This document shows, piece after piece, positions 22,561 through 33,802 of a stretch of 64,000 nt of DNA. Position numbers and translations under genes: made by a program. The first letter of the stretch is position 1; each line of letters begins with the position of its first letter. This DNA is from Chaunax sp. Z400 (Eukaryota; Chordata; Actinopteri; Lophiiformes; Chaunacidae), in NCBI GenBank assembly GCA_037577475.1, contig JBAGJB010000202.1, forward strand, positions 682,001-746,000. The letters run 5' to 3'. The notes beneath the pieces are model-generated. The model did no database searches, was not told where the DNA came from, and saw only the letters and a list, made by a program, of their open reading frames with translations.

Positions 22561-23910
22561 TCACTATACGTATGTCTGTATGTGTTTAGCTCCTTTTACA
22601 ACCATTCCTTGGACATTATTCTCAAGTTACACACATTTTAAGTGTTAAAGATTTCATTTAGATTTTTGATGCTGAGTTAAAGTCTTGCAAACAAATCTTG
22701 TCTCCCCCGCAACATGACTGAAGGAGACTTGACTAATTGTATTAAAAAGTCAAACTTAAGAATCATGTAACTTCATCATTTAATATCGTCACGTTTAACA
22801 AGCTTCACTCTATATTGTAGAGCAAATAAATGGGCCTAACAAATGCATATTATTGAGGATTGTCATATTTAAAGTTGCAAGACGAGGTGAGATGCGTTCA
22901 GGTGTTTCTGCCTTGCAAGGAAAATGCAATGTTTTCACTAATACATTCAAAAAGCAGTAATGGATCCTTGTATCAACAATTAAAGTGAGCAAAAAACACA
23001 GCATGTAAAGATGAGGAAGAAAAGTTTGGACTTGGATGGATGGACACATACTATCCCTTTGGTGATACATTTTCTAGTAAGGAGCTTGAATGTTCCTGAG
23101 TGGCTCCTATGGTGTTTGTCCTTTGTATTTGTTCTTAAAATATTCCAAAACTGTATGTTTTATTAAAAAATAAATATTATTTTTACCCAACACAAACAGA
23201 AGCCTATTTATTCAACTGTTTTCTCAAACTTTAATAAGGAAGAAGGCTGTAATAATAATGTAATTATTTGCTTGAACTATGACCTTGCTCCCTGTCATTT
23301 GTGATAATTACGTGACTGCGTTGACATCTGATGTCTTTTAGCAAAAGGATGAGGCACCAGAGCCAATCACTATAATGTTATTCTCTGGAACCATCCTCTA
23401 AGAACTCTAATTCATCTCAGGTTCCTTGAGTCAGAATGCTGGTTTACTTCCTAAATTCCTCAAAAGACTTTTGGTGCCCTGGGAAGCTTCCTTTGTTGGA
23501 AATGCATTGTTTTTTTTTTTAGTTTTCAATTGTTTTATTTCCCACTTCAGATGGTGTCACCAAGAGCAGCAGGGCCACAGCCTCAAGACGGCCAAGGAGG
23601 ACAACTGATTTTTTATAAACAGTATAGGTTCATATGTTCAATGCTAATGTTATCTTTCACGTGATTCATTTCTGAGTTGAAAGAAGTAAAGTTTCATGTT
23701 CAATTTTGTGAATAAATTTCAATTTATTGTTTTCTTTTAATTTAAGAATAATTGATGTTAGTGTCTGGAACATATGCCTCTCACTTTATCACAACAAGTG
23801 CAATTATTCTGCATATGTATTAGTAATGGTTGTGTTATTCTGCAGGTACAAAGCCAAACTAATTTTGTTATTCAATAAGGACCAAAACGATGTAGGCACA
23901 CAGTCGGGCA
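22561..23910. other. Mostly unassigned interval with a possible terminal exon (copy A)
   Basis: No gene is recognised over most of it. At 23541-23550 a pyrimidine tract and acceptor (cccacttcag) precede 23551-23618, which in the frame AT-GGT-GTC reads GVTKSSRATASRRPRRTTDF and stops at TAA 23616-23618. AATAAA follows at 23711. That frame is phase-compatible with the orphan exon at 20595-20644, which would give a 37-aa basic peptide if joined directly. This is speculative. Confidence 0.3.
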
Positions 23911-24035
23911 ACACACACACAACACACACACAACACACAACACACACACAACACACACACAACACACACACAACACACACACAACACACAACACACACAC
24001 AACACACACACAACACACACACAACACACACACAG
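23911..24035. repeat. (AC)n-rich microsatellite (copy A)
   Basis: Tandem aacacacac units of 7-11 bp, about 125 bp in A and about 65 bp in B (63519-63583). Low-complexity open frames across it on both strands are not genes. Confidence 0.95.
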
Positions 24036-24171
24036 CCCAAAGTGTGTGGCTTGTGTGTGTGTTGCCCATGTGTGACACTGTAGACCCACAGTTTCCTCTT
24101 TGACTGGCTTTGGGGTCGTGTGAGGCCACTGTGGGCATGTGTGGGCCTAGGTGGGGCGCTACAGTGGGAAA

Positions 24172-24208
24172 GCCCACAAAATGCCCCCACTTTGGGCATT
24201 TTGTGGGC
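24172..24208. repeat. Perfect 15-bp hairpin, loop CCACTTT (copy A)
   Basis: Left arm gcccacaaaatgccc (24172-24186) and right arm gggcattttgtgggc (24194-24208) are exact reverse complements; the loop is ccacttt (24187-24193). In copy B the arms are the same and the loop is aaagtgg, its exact reverse complement. No T-run follows, so a terminator-like role is not suggested. Confidence 0.97.
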
Positions 24209-24885
24209 AGTAATATTGACAAGGTGGAAATAATTTATAAACCCAAATCAGCTGTCCATTGTTCATGCTGGCTCATTGGAAACTAAGTTAGACCTGAACT
24301 AAATGTCTCAGGAGTTAAAGGTCTATTCCTGAACAATCACTATAATGATCACTGAAACTCTCAGCTGCTGTGAGGCGACAGTGTAAACCACCACGTCACT
24401 GTACCGCCCCCTAATGTCCCAACACACCTGAATTCACCTCATATTTCCATGTCATTTATTTATATTGGCCTACTGTCTCTATTAAGACTTTATGAACTGA
24501 CAGCGCAACAGGCCTCTCTCTCTCTCTCTCTCTCTCGTTAAAAGTCAAGCTATCTCACCCACCAGTCAGTCCGTCTCTCTGAAATGAATGTAAACAAACA
24601 TACAAACCATATAACCCATTTAACCATATAAATTTATTAAACAATATAACATATTAAAATGTACTTTTATTGAAACAAGGGCCAGGAGCAGGACGGGGGC
24701 TTACCACGGCAGCTGGACCCAAAAAAAAAAGAAAAAAAGGAAGGGATCCAAAAACTACACGTGAACACCGCACATCAAACCAAAACTAAATCAGGGACCG
24801 TGAAGGGGACCAGCACCAAGGGCCAGGCTGCCTCTCCGCGCAGAGAGCTACAAAAATAACATTGTCTTGTCAGCTTATGGCTTAG
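24209..24885. other. Unassigned interval with (CT)n tract (copy A)
   Basis: Contains a (CT)n microsatellite at about 24513-24536 and an A-rich tract at 24721-24740. No exon or RNA gene is recognised. The part up to about 24.44 kb is matched in B to the end of the window. Confidence 0.5.
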
Positions 24886-25245
24886 ATGCTCAGGAGGCTT
24901 CCCCCAAACAAGTCTGTGGAGAAACTGGTGTTGTCAGCAGGCCTGAACAACTGTCTCCGAAAGCAAACGACTGAGAGCATGGTCCAACAACTCGACGATT
25001 TGTTGAACATGGCCGAGGAAAAGTTTCCCAACGCTGAACTTTATGTACCAGTCATTAACTTTTGCGAGAGACTGGACAGAAAGCAGAAGGAGCAACTGGT
25101 GAACCTGAACAAGTACATTGAGGACGACTGCATCTTTCTGTCAGGACTTGATCAGGTGCACTTCAGGACTCAGCCAAGAGACCCTGTTCACTGGACACCC
25201 AAGACAGCTGATCTCATGATCCAGCACTGGCTCGATCAGTTATAG
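24886..25245 (+). pseudogene. SGNH/GDSL-hydrolase-like fragment, probably retroelement-derived
   Basis: A 119-codon open frame contains VEKLVLSAGLNNCLRKQTTE, AELYVPVINF and, near the end, FRTQPRDPVHWTPKTADLMI. The order (a VLSxGLNN block, then a D-x-V-H-W block near the C terminus) fits the central and last blocks of SGNH-type hydrolase domains (GxN and DxxH). I recall similar sequences in fish multicopy ORFs, some within non-LTR elements. The N-terminal GDS block is missing in this frame. It is followed by exon-like modules that are themselves duplicated. Activity is not implied. Confidence 0.45.
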
Positions 25246-25261
25246 GTCTCCTTCAGCCGCT

Positions 25262-27330
25262 AAATCCTCCCAAACCAGCAGGTAAGAAACATTTATTGTC
25301 TTACTATTCTCCCTCTGGGTTCTGAGAGACAGGTTCACTTTTTAACTCTATTGTCTTCTCATGTATTTTTTCTCAATTTAGTACCGAGGAGGACCTCCAG
25401 CCCCTCTTCTCACCCATCCTCTGTGAGGACCCCTGCTATGGTCTCTGTGACAACCACCAGCCCTTCTCCTACTCCATCCTCTATGTGGAGCCCTAACCCT
25501 GTTCTACACCACAGCCTGGCAGTATAGCCTCTGTAAGTACAGCAGTGTTTATTCATTGGTCTGTCTCTGTTGTAAGTCGTCTTTACTGTTGCATTTATTT
25601 ATGCAGTTAACTAATTTTCGTTTGTTGTTGTCGTCTTCCAAACAGGTTGAGCCTGTAGGGGTTCAGCCAGTCACTGCTGGGGCTTCAATTTCTTTCTGGT
25701 TGTCAAGTGAGATGAGCAAGTCCATCCCTGTGCAGGACCAGAGGTGGATTTACCAACACCGTCTTTCAGTCTGGCACTGCAGCCAGACTTGAACCTTTGG
25801 TATGAGCCTCCTGTTCCAGCCCTCATCTACCACCAGACACCACATGGAACACTATCTTGGAGAGTGTGCTGACTTTGTGGATCGGCCCAGCCTCATCCCA
25901 GTGATCTGCCAGGTTCCTCCAGAGCCCACTGACATCTCCACCAATCACTGACTGCTATCTGTGTACGGCAAAGACTTCCTCTCCCGCATGGACCACATCA
26001 AGGATCGGGGTACTGAGCCAGTGATGAGCAGGTCCTCATCTCTGCTCACCTACTCTGGGATTTGACCCACAGTGTCAACACCAACAGCTTGAAGGTGATT
26101 GGCCGGGGATTTGTGACAACCTTCAGACCACCTGAAAAATACTCTGGTATGTCAAATTGATTTCTGGCTACATAAAACCTTTGCTTTGTGGCTGTTCTTA
26201 AATTCTTAAATACATTTCAATTCAACCAGGCTTTATTTTTGCTAATCCCATAGCCAAAGCTAACCAAACACTGAGCTGCTCATAAACTGATATCCATGAC
26301 CTCTGCTTCTTTCCAGCCTGCTGCTTCTTTGTCCCAGCCTGGTATCTCCTCCCAGCCTGGTATCTCCTCCCAGCCTGGTATCTCCTCCATGGCTGCTGCC
26401 TTCTCCCAGCCTGGTATCTCCTCCATGGCTGATGCCTCCATGCCACAACCTAGTGTCTCCTCAGAGGTGGACTCATCATCTCCTGATGAGTCTGGTATGT
26501 AAAAACATAATTATGTGTTAAGAAACCATTCTATCTGCACTGAGCTCCACTTCTTAGATTTTGTTGCTCATCTCATCTCTGATTTTTTCAGACTAGATGA
26601 TTCTGGTGTTCCAGGCATGGACAGAGTTGACAGCTTGGCAGAGTATCTGGTGGAGCTGAGAACAGAGACTGACTGTAGCTTTCACAAACCAGCAGGTTAG
26701 AAACATTTATTGTCTTACTATTCTCCTTCTGGTTTCTGTGAGACAGGTTCACTTTTTAACTCTATTGTCTTCTCATGTATCTCCTCTAAATTTAGTGGCT
26801 AAGAGGACCTCCAGCCCTTCTCCTACTGTTCTACACCCCAGCCTGGCCGTATAGCCTCTGTAAGTACAGCAGTGTTTATTCATTGGTCTGTCTCTGTTGT
26901 AAGTCGTCTTTACTGTTGCACTTATTTATGCAGTAAACTAATTTTTGTTTGTTGTTGTCTTCCAAACAGGGCGAGCCTGTAGGAGTTCAACCAGTCACTG
27001 CTGGGGCATCAACTTCAACAAGTCTCTTGGAAAATCCATGCTTCTCCATCTCCTTCCAGCCTGCTGCCTCCTCCATGGCTTCTGCTTCCTTCCAGCCTGC
27101 TGCCACCTTCCGTCCTGGTATCTCCTCTATGGCTGACACCTCCTCCCATCTTGGTGTCTCCTCCATGGCTGACGCCTCCTCCCATCCTGGTGTCTTTTCC
27201 ATGGCTGCTGCCACCATGCCACATCCCATCTCCTCAGAGGTGGATTCATCATCTCCTGATGAGTCTGGGGTATGTGAAAACATTTGCTGCCAGACACCAG
27301 AGCAGGCTTGACATGGGAAGGTTCAGGTCT
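25262..27330 (+). repeat. Duplicated exon-intron-like modules, Ser/Pro-rich
   Basis: About 25280-25690 and 26695-27015 share a long run of sequence, including caaaccagcaggt, gcctctgtaagtacagcagt and cagtcactgctgggg, about 1.35-1.4 kb apart. Each is followed by a Ser/Pro-rich stretch (QPGISSMADAS-like at 26296-26500, SSHPGVSSMADASSHPG-like at 27130-27230) ending in EVDSSSPDESG and a gt. Splice-like signals are present, but frames between modules are broken (for example stops near 25950 and 26065). It looks like a decayed, internally duplicated multi-exon gene or retroelement ORF. Function unknown. Confidence 0.5.
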
Positions 27331-27412
27331 CCCAAGAAGAAGCAGGAGTTCACTTCAGGGGTGCAGACTGTGAAGAAGCATGCATTCACCAGCACTGCCT
27401 CGCTTGCCCAAT

Positions 27413-27548
27413 GGACAGTGTGGCAGCATGGTTGTGTTTCGTGTAGAGAGAGAGAGCTCATTATTCCAGGTGTTTTGTGTTAAGAACTGATTGGAATAAT
27501 GAACTCTCTCTCCCTACTCTAACACAACCAGGCTGTGGCACAGTGTCC
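27413..27548. repeat. 136-nt imperfect foldback (hairpin)
   Basis: Left arm 27413-27468 and right arm 27492-27548 are imperfect reverse complements around a 23-nt loop. The outer part pairs ggttgtgtt with aacacaacc; the inner part pairs agagag and tcattattcca with tggaataatga and ctctct. Complementarity is about 80-85% by eye. It could be a small foldback element (MITE-like) or a transcript hairpin. Confidence 0.75.
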
Positions 27549-27918
27549 AGATGGGATCTCATCAGTAAGGATGAGATTATTATCATCACCATTATTATTT
27601 TTACTATTATTATCATCATCATTATTAATATCATTATTATCAGCGTAGTTATGTGTAGGTATTATAGATACTGCATAATGTAATTTTCTTTTAGCTATTA
27701 TTGTTGTTGTGGTTGCACATGTTGTTGTTGTCTCGCTCTCTTTCTCTCTCTCCACCTATCCTCCCTATCTCTCTCTCTCTCTCTCTCCACCTATCCTCCC
27801 TATGTCTCTCTCTCTCTCGCTCTCTCTCTCTCCACCTATCCTCCCTATCTCTATCTCTCTCTCTCTCTCTCGCTCTCTCTCTCTCCACCTATCTTCCCTA
27901 TCTCTCTCTCTCTTGCTC

Positions 27919-27962
<44 letters not shown>

Positions 27963-28009
27963 CACCTATCCTCCCTATCTCTCTCTCTCTCTCTCTCTCT
28001 CTCACCCCA
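27549..28009. repeat. (ATT)n and CT-rich microsatellite tract
   Basis: An attattatc-type tract at about 27573-27645 is followed by a CT-rich tract (27724-28005). The latter includes a roughly 50-bp higher-level unit, ccacctatcctccctatctc plus (tc)n, repeated five or six times. Ser/Leu and Arg/Glu open frames on both strands are low-complexity readings. Confidence 0.9.
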
Positions 28010-28178
28010 ACCGGTCAAAGCAGAGGGCCGTCCACCATGAGTCTCGGATCTGCTCGATGGTTTCTGCCTGTAAAAGGCAGTTTTTCCTCGCCACTGTCGC
28101 CAAAGTGCTTGCTCATGGTGGAGTGTTGGGTCTCACAAAGAGTCGGTTTAGACCTGCTCTTATTGAAAAGTATAAATA
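28010..28178 (+). repeat. Fish-type dispersed repeat fragment
   Basis: Contains ggtttctgcctgtaaaaggc and tttttcctcgccactgtcgc, followed by agtgcttgctcatggtgg. I recognise this conserved string as a very common dispersed repeat in teleost genomes. The element class is uncertain. Confidence 0.55.
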
Positions 28179-28905
28179 ATGTAAACGAATAAAGAAATAA
28201 ATAGATAAATAAATAATTAAATAATTAAATAAATAAATAGATAAATAAATAAACAAGTAGATGTATATATAAATAAATAGATAAATAAATAATTAAATAA
28301 ATAAACAAGTGGATGTATAGATAAATGAATAGATATATAAATAATTAAATAAATAAATGAACAAATAGATAAATAAGTAAATAAATAAACAAACAAATAG
28401 ATAAATAAATGAATAGATAAATAATCAAATAAATAAATACATGGCTAGATAAATAGATGGATAATTAAATAAATAATAGATGGATAAATAAATAAATAAA
28501 TAATATATATATATATATATATATTATTTTTGTATTTGTTTATTATATATATATTATATTAAATTATTATATTAAATTATATAGTATACTATATATTATA
28601 TATTAAATTATATAGTATATTATATATTAAATTATTATATTAAATTATATAGTATATTATATATTATATATTAAATTATCAAATTATATAGTATATTATA
28701 TATTATATATTAAAATATATAGTATATTATATATTAAATTATATAGTATATTATATATTAAATTATATAGTATATTATATATTATATATTAAATTATCAA
28801 ATTATATAGTATATTATATATTATATATTAAATTATATAGTATATTATATATTAAATTATATAGTATATTAAATATTAAATTATTATATCATATTATATT
28901 AAATT
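28179..28905. repeat. (AAAT/ATAG)n tract and AT-rich minisatellite
   Basis: 28179-28505 is built from aaataaat and agataaat tetranucleotide variants. 28505-28905 is a degenerate AT-only minisatellite with units such as attaaattatatagtatatt. No coding content. Confidence 0.9.
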
Positions 28906-30126
28906 AGAATTATCTGTTAATCCACCCTGCCCTTTCTACATGTGGATGTCTTGATTCCACTCTGTATTGAATGTTTTTTAGAATGATTGATTGTTAGACT
29001 CTACATTCTCTACTACTCAGCTCTAAATATAAATTGGAATCATATTCAAATTTACTATAGAAACAATTTTAAATAATTTGATACTTCTTGATGAAATAAA
29101 TACTTTATACTGTATGTGTAAGATTTTGGCTGTTTTTCTCATTGATCCCTCATTGATTTCTCATTCTCATCATCCCATTGCAGATTTGAGTTTGAGTTTT
29201 TTGGTCCTTCTAGGCTGCCATCATTGGTCAGCAGTCACTATTATTATTACCTACTACTTTCCACAGAGCATAGAAAGTATGTGGTGAGTCGTTTTACATG
29301 TTTTATGTTAAATTTGTGAAGTAAAAATGGATTGTTTGAAAAGATCATCTTATCACTGTTCAGTTGATGATGTTAATTATATATAAAGTAATTTAGGAGT
29401 CAAAAATCAATTTAAAGAGAATCTCTTTCTTGTTTTGTTTTTTACTGTAGAACAAAACGGTCACCAAATTGGTTAAATTCAGTTTAGTTTAGTCCCTTAA
29501 TTACAGAAACTTGTTTTTTCAGGCTGGTCCCTGTTGTCTGGCTAAAGTGGAATAATCTATATAAATGGTGAAGAACATTAAACAGTGTCTGATTCCTGAA
29601 ACTAATATTATTTCTTCTGATTTTTTTCACCCTTTTTCTGGTCAAAGGACACAAGCACTTTATTTTCACTGGAGCATAGAGGTCAGTCAAAGCAGTCTGC
29701 TAAAAAGTTACTAAATATCTGGTTTCTGAGGCTGAATGTCTCCATGGTGTTGGATTAGTAGTTTCCAGGTTTGCTAATTTAGCCTTGAATTAACGTTTAC
29801 AGTCACAAGCAGTAAAACACAGCTAGCACAGGCTCATATTGTAGGTTAGTGAAAGTGATGCACTCTATTGATTCAGTGATGTTATGACATAAATATGGCT
29901 CTAATAAATTACCTTCAGAGGACAGAAATTGTCAGAGTTCACAGACAGAGTTGTGAGGATCCAAATGCAGACATGTGACAGAGACACTGGGAGCTTTTCA
30001 GAGATTTAGTAATCAACAAACTAGTAAACAGTCCAAGGTCAAAAAACCAGAAAGGCAGTCCACAACAGGGGCAACAATACTGTCATCTACGTACAGTATA
30101 TGTGTTTGGAGTGTCTGTAAAACTAT
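28906..30126. other. Unassigned A+T-rich interval
   Basis: I see no supported gene, RNA or known repeat here. Short open frames (for example around 29080 and 29490-29690) have no recognisable family features. Confidence 0.4.
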
Positions 30127-30475
30127 ACCCTACAAAAATATAAACGCAACACTTTTGTTTTAGCTCCAATTTTTCATGTGTTGAAAGCAAAAATCTAAAA
30201 TTTTCTATGCACACAAAAGGCCTGTTTCTCTCAAATTTTGTTCACAAACTTGTTTAAATCTGTGTTAGTGAGCACTTCTCCTTTGCCGAGATAATCCATC
30301 CACCTGACAGGTGTGGCATATCAAGATGCTGATTAGACAGCATGATTATTGCACAGGTGTGCCTTAGGTTGCTCACAATAAAAGGCCACTCTAAAATGTG
30401 CAGTTTCATCACACAGCACAATGCCACAGATGTCGCAAGTTTTGAGGGAGCGTGCAATTTTTCTGATAAAAAATG
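30127..30475 (+). mobile_element. Tc1/mariner-type transposon 5' fragment
   Basis: The stretch from aaatataaacgcaacacttt through cacctgacaggtgtggcata and aaaggccactctaaaatgtg to gtcgcaagttttgagggag is a repeat I recognise as the terminal and 5' non-coding part of a common fish Tc1/mariner-like family. No transposase frame follows; the sequence switches at about 30475 to a LINE fragment. Non-autonomous remnant. Confidence 0.65.
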
Positions 30476-30479
30476 TTCA

Positions 30480-30845
30480 GAATGTTAACGGAAACACTGA
30501 AGGACCTGAGCTTCCTAAGAGAGTAAAGTCAGTTCAGGCCCTTCTTGTAAGTGTGGTGCGTTTATGGTCCAGGTACATTCCCAGGTATTTGTAGGACTGA
30601 ACCATGTCGATGTCCATCCACCCCGGATTGAGACAGGAATAAGAGGTGACTTCCACTTTCTGAAGTCAACCACCAGCTCCTTTGTTTTCTCAATGTTCAG
30701 TAACAGGTGGTTATTTTCACACCAGTCTACAAAAGCTCCAAAGACACTCCCCTACTCTCCCTCCTCTCCCCCTGTCAGACATCCCACTATAACCCTGTCA
30801 TCAGAGTACTTCTGTAGATGGCGTGATGGCAACACTCTACCAATG
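30480..30845 (-). mobile_element. LINE reverse transcriptase fragment (YSDD region)
   Basis: The minus strand reads YSDD near 30815, then FVDWCENNHLLLNIEKTKEL and VVDFRKWKSPLIPVSIR, then MVQSYKYLGMYLDHK, in the order expected downstream of the RT catalytic (F/Y)xDD box in fish non-LTR elements. At least one frame break is present (the block before VFGAF). Both ends are truncated. Dead fragment. Confidence 0.75.
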
Positions 30846-30955
30846 CTTTAGGAACCATTTCATTTTTTACACATACTCAGACATGACAGATCCTCAAGAT
30901 CCTCAGATCAACAAGATCAGATCCTGATGTTCTCAAAGTGTTTCTCCTCAAAAGA

Positions 30956-31195
30956 GCTACAGGTAGAGCTCAGAAGGATAAGCTGCAGACACTTAGTGTT
31001 ATGAGTTTATGGATTCAAAACTCAGTTCCCACATTTAGAGGTTTTTTCCAGTGCAGTGTGAATAATAAATAGAACTTCCGACCACATTCTATAGAGCTGG
31101 AGGTATAGCTCAGTGAGATGAGCTACAGGCGTTAGATGGTTGGCAGTTTAGGATCAAATCCCAGCACTTAGGTGTCTTTTAAGTGTTTTTGCCTC
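30956..31195 (+). repeat. Two diverged tRNA-like satellite units
   Basis: Unit 1 has tagagctcagaaggataag and ggattcaaaactcag, then the satellite tail gaataataaatagaacttcc. Unit 2 has tatagctcagtgagatgagc and ggatcaaatcccagc. Both are diverged members of the 144-bp tRNA-derived family described at 16313-17414, here directly preceding the second copy of the 1.17-kb repeat. Confidence 0.7.
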
Positions 31196-31199
31196 AGTA

Positions 31200-32375
31200 T
31201 TGACGATGATAAATATAACATTTGCGCAAAAAAAGTTTTAGCTCAGGGAGGTGGGATCCTGACCCGCAATCCTGGAAAGCAGGTTCGAATCCCGGCTGTC
31301 TCGTTCTTTCAAAATGTAGCTTCTGTTTGACACAGCTGAGCTTCAAGAGTCTGAGGTTGACGGTTCAAATCCTGATGTTCAGATGAGTCTCTGCGTTTTG
31401 TCCTCTGAAGTTTGAAATGTCAGAAGTAGAACAGGAACAATTGTTCTGTCCAGTCTAGAGGAAACCTGACCATAGCATAAAAATGTGACTCCTCTTTCCA
31501 AACTCCAAGGATGACCAGTGTCACAACAATCAAGTCCAAACAGGATTTATTTACATTTCTTTACAAAGATACAAGTTTCAAATGTTTACAGCAACTTCAT
31601 TTAACAAAGTGAAGGACAGAAAATACACGAAACTTCACTTCCAAACATAAAAAAGAGAAAATCAAAAAGGGTTTCCTTCCTGTTACAGCAATACAGAATA
31701 TTTACAATATATACAAAAGAAACTTCACTACAACAATCATCTAATCACCAATTAGCACAAAGTGATGAGGCAGACAGGAAGAGGAGGAGTCACTGATGGG
31801 ATCCACAGCTGTGTTAATGAGGCGCCATCAGTCTCCTGTCCAATCAGCAGCCTCCAGGTGTAACTCTGAAACAACAGAACAAAGTGCCAGCATCAGGAGA
31901 ACAAAAAAAACTAAATAGCAAATACAAGTAGACCAATTTTATCTGTCTTTTTGTCAGACTGAGAACATCTTGCATGATTTTGTTTGATATTTTTTTTAAC
32001 TGTGAGCAACACTTCAAATGCAGAAAAGCTAATTATCTGAGCAGTGAGACGTTTTTCTCCACGAGGGTCTGAGATGTGTTCACAGCAACAGGGAAAAACC
32101 GACCAACAAATGTTACCTAAACTATGAGCCACTCTGCAAAAACGGGATCTCTGTTGCGTCACATGAACTCATTTGGGACACTTGGCAGCGTAATGGCGCA
32201 CGCAGGAGGACAGGACGAGTCGGGGCAGCAGGAGCGACAACAGTAGGATTTTCTTTTACTTTTCATTCTGTGGAATCGGGAAACACGTTTTTTAAAGCCA
32301 AATCATTCACAAGTACAAAATCAAGCCCGTCAGAAGGCAGTCGATCCCGCACAACTCCTCTAACTGTGCGCCGTG
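31200..32375 (+). repeat. 1.17-kb dispersed repeat with tRNA-like modules, copy 2 (A)
   Basis: Second copy of 21387-22560 in the same orientation, about 9.8 kb further right. It includes the tRNA-like module with ttagctcagggaggtggg and caggttcgaatcccgg (31238-31309). Homology starts at attgacgatgataaat and ends near gtgcgccgtgtcac; flanks differ, which defines the repeat's limits. Direct repeats of this size could mediate unequal recombination. Confidence 0.8.
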
Positions 32376-32940
32376 TCACGCGTAAAACTCACTACACCAA
32401 GATATCAGACCCACAGAATGATTTTTCAGAGATAGAAAGGACCCACATAACGCCGAGATGAAGGGTTGATTTGCCCGTCTCTCACCCTGTCCGCTTAACT
32501 GACAGTCGGAGAAAGGACAACGTGCGTAATGAACGGCAAAAAGTCACCTCACTCACAGAAATATCTAAGCCTAATTCTTAAGATTTATGTATTTTAATTA
32601 CATGTAAATTTTCCATGAATTTCAATTACATAATTTCAACATAAATAAACTAATAAACTTTATGCGATTCATATTTGTCACTAAAACATGAATGAAATAA
32701 GTAAAAGTGAGATTTATGTAATAGTTCGAATAAACTTTATGTGTTTTAAATACATAATAAACAGCTTTATGTATTTTTATTCAATAAATGCAATTTGTTT
32801 CAATTCAATACAAATATGCTTATTAATCAGAATGAATACGTTTAATGTCTTTAAAATACTTAATAACTATGTTTATGCAATAAACTGAATTTATTCTAAA
32901 TGCATTCTATTTATATACTTTTTTTTAAATAAACCCAATT
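32376..32940. other. A+T-rich sequence at the duplication junction
   Basis: No gene recognised. A+T content rises strongly from about 32560. Copy B homology begins at 32941 (ttaattttttgttttaatt) without a visible marker such as a satellite or target-site duplication. Whether the same sequence precedes base 1 cannot be seen. Confidence 0.5.
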
Positions 32941-33802
32941 TAATTTTTTGTTTTAATTATATATTTTTTTTAAAATTATATATTTTTTCTGTTCACCATA
33001 CATTTACAATCTGTTATTAAAATACATACAAGAACAGTCAGACCACCAATAAACTTGTTTCACAGTTTATTTGTTGTGAACTCCAGTGCAAAACTCATAA
33101 TATGAAATGTCTTCAAATCCCAATAAAAACATGTATCGCAAAATATACATATAAAAATAGAGTGCCATCTTTTTTGGTTTTGGATCAGTCAATACTACAG
33201 TGGCGCACAAGGGCAAACGAGCTGCAACTTAAGAAACCACATGCAAATAGACAAAACACAAGAAAATTAAGAAGACATCAATTTGACAACACATGCACAG
33301 CATTTAGAAAATGTGCTGCAAAACCACAACACAACAGAAGTGTTTACAAAGGACACATAAAATGATGCATCCCTGGGTGCGCCTTTTCTAATACTGCATT
33401 TAAAGAATAGAACAGATTTAAAACACAAACATTTCATTTGTTGTTTTCATCTGACACGTTACGCTTACCTTAACTTCTGGATCGTGCGGTCATGTGACTT
33501 AGAATAAAACCTTAATTAACATTGTGGGAATACAACAACACAGTACCTAAAGCTAAACAAGGTGTATTATACTTACTTAAAAAACTCTTATTCACCACCA
33601 CACATTTTGACTTCTAGTGTACTGTAAACTCTTTCAAGAACTGCAAGCAAGGTTGAATAACCATCACTCTGTTAACTGAAACACCTCACAGACAAAACAG
33701 TGTTGACCAAACAGGCCATCTAGGCCTGTAACAATAACTACTTTTGTTGGAAACTAAGTGAACAAGTACTTACAACAAGTCAACCACAGAGGGAAAACTC
33801 CA

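Larger units (their letters stand above)
1..32940. repeat. Tandem duplication, copy A (32.94 kb)
   Basis: Sequence from base 1 is repeated in the same orientation from 32941. The offset is a constant 32,940 up to the CA-rich minisatellite at 4.9 kb, then shifts only where tandem repeats or short indels change length. By eye I saw about three substitutions across the first 4.7 kb outside arrays (for example 456/33396 and 2146/35086). The left limit of the unit lies outside the window, so a third copy further left is possible. The copy contains the minus-strand small gene, the KIF23-like gene, all satellites described below, and an 8.5-kb right part (24.4-32.9 kb) whose B counterpart is beyond the window. 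Confidence 0.95.

Noticed and set aside
24172..24208. Rho-independent-type terminator
   Set aside because: The hairpin is perfect, but no T-run follows and the genome is eukaryotic; it is reported as an inverted repeat instead.
27691..28192. Leu/Ser-rich and Arg/Glu-rich frames
   Set aside because: They are readings of the CT-rich microsatellite.
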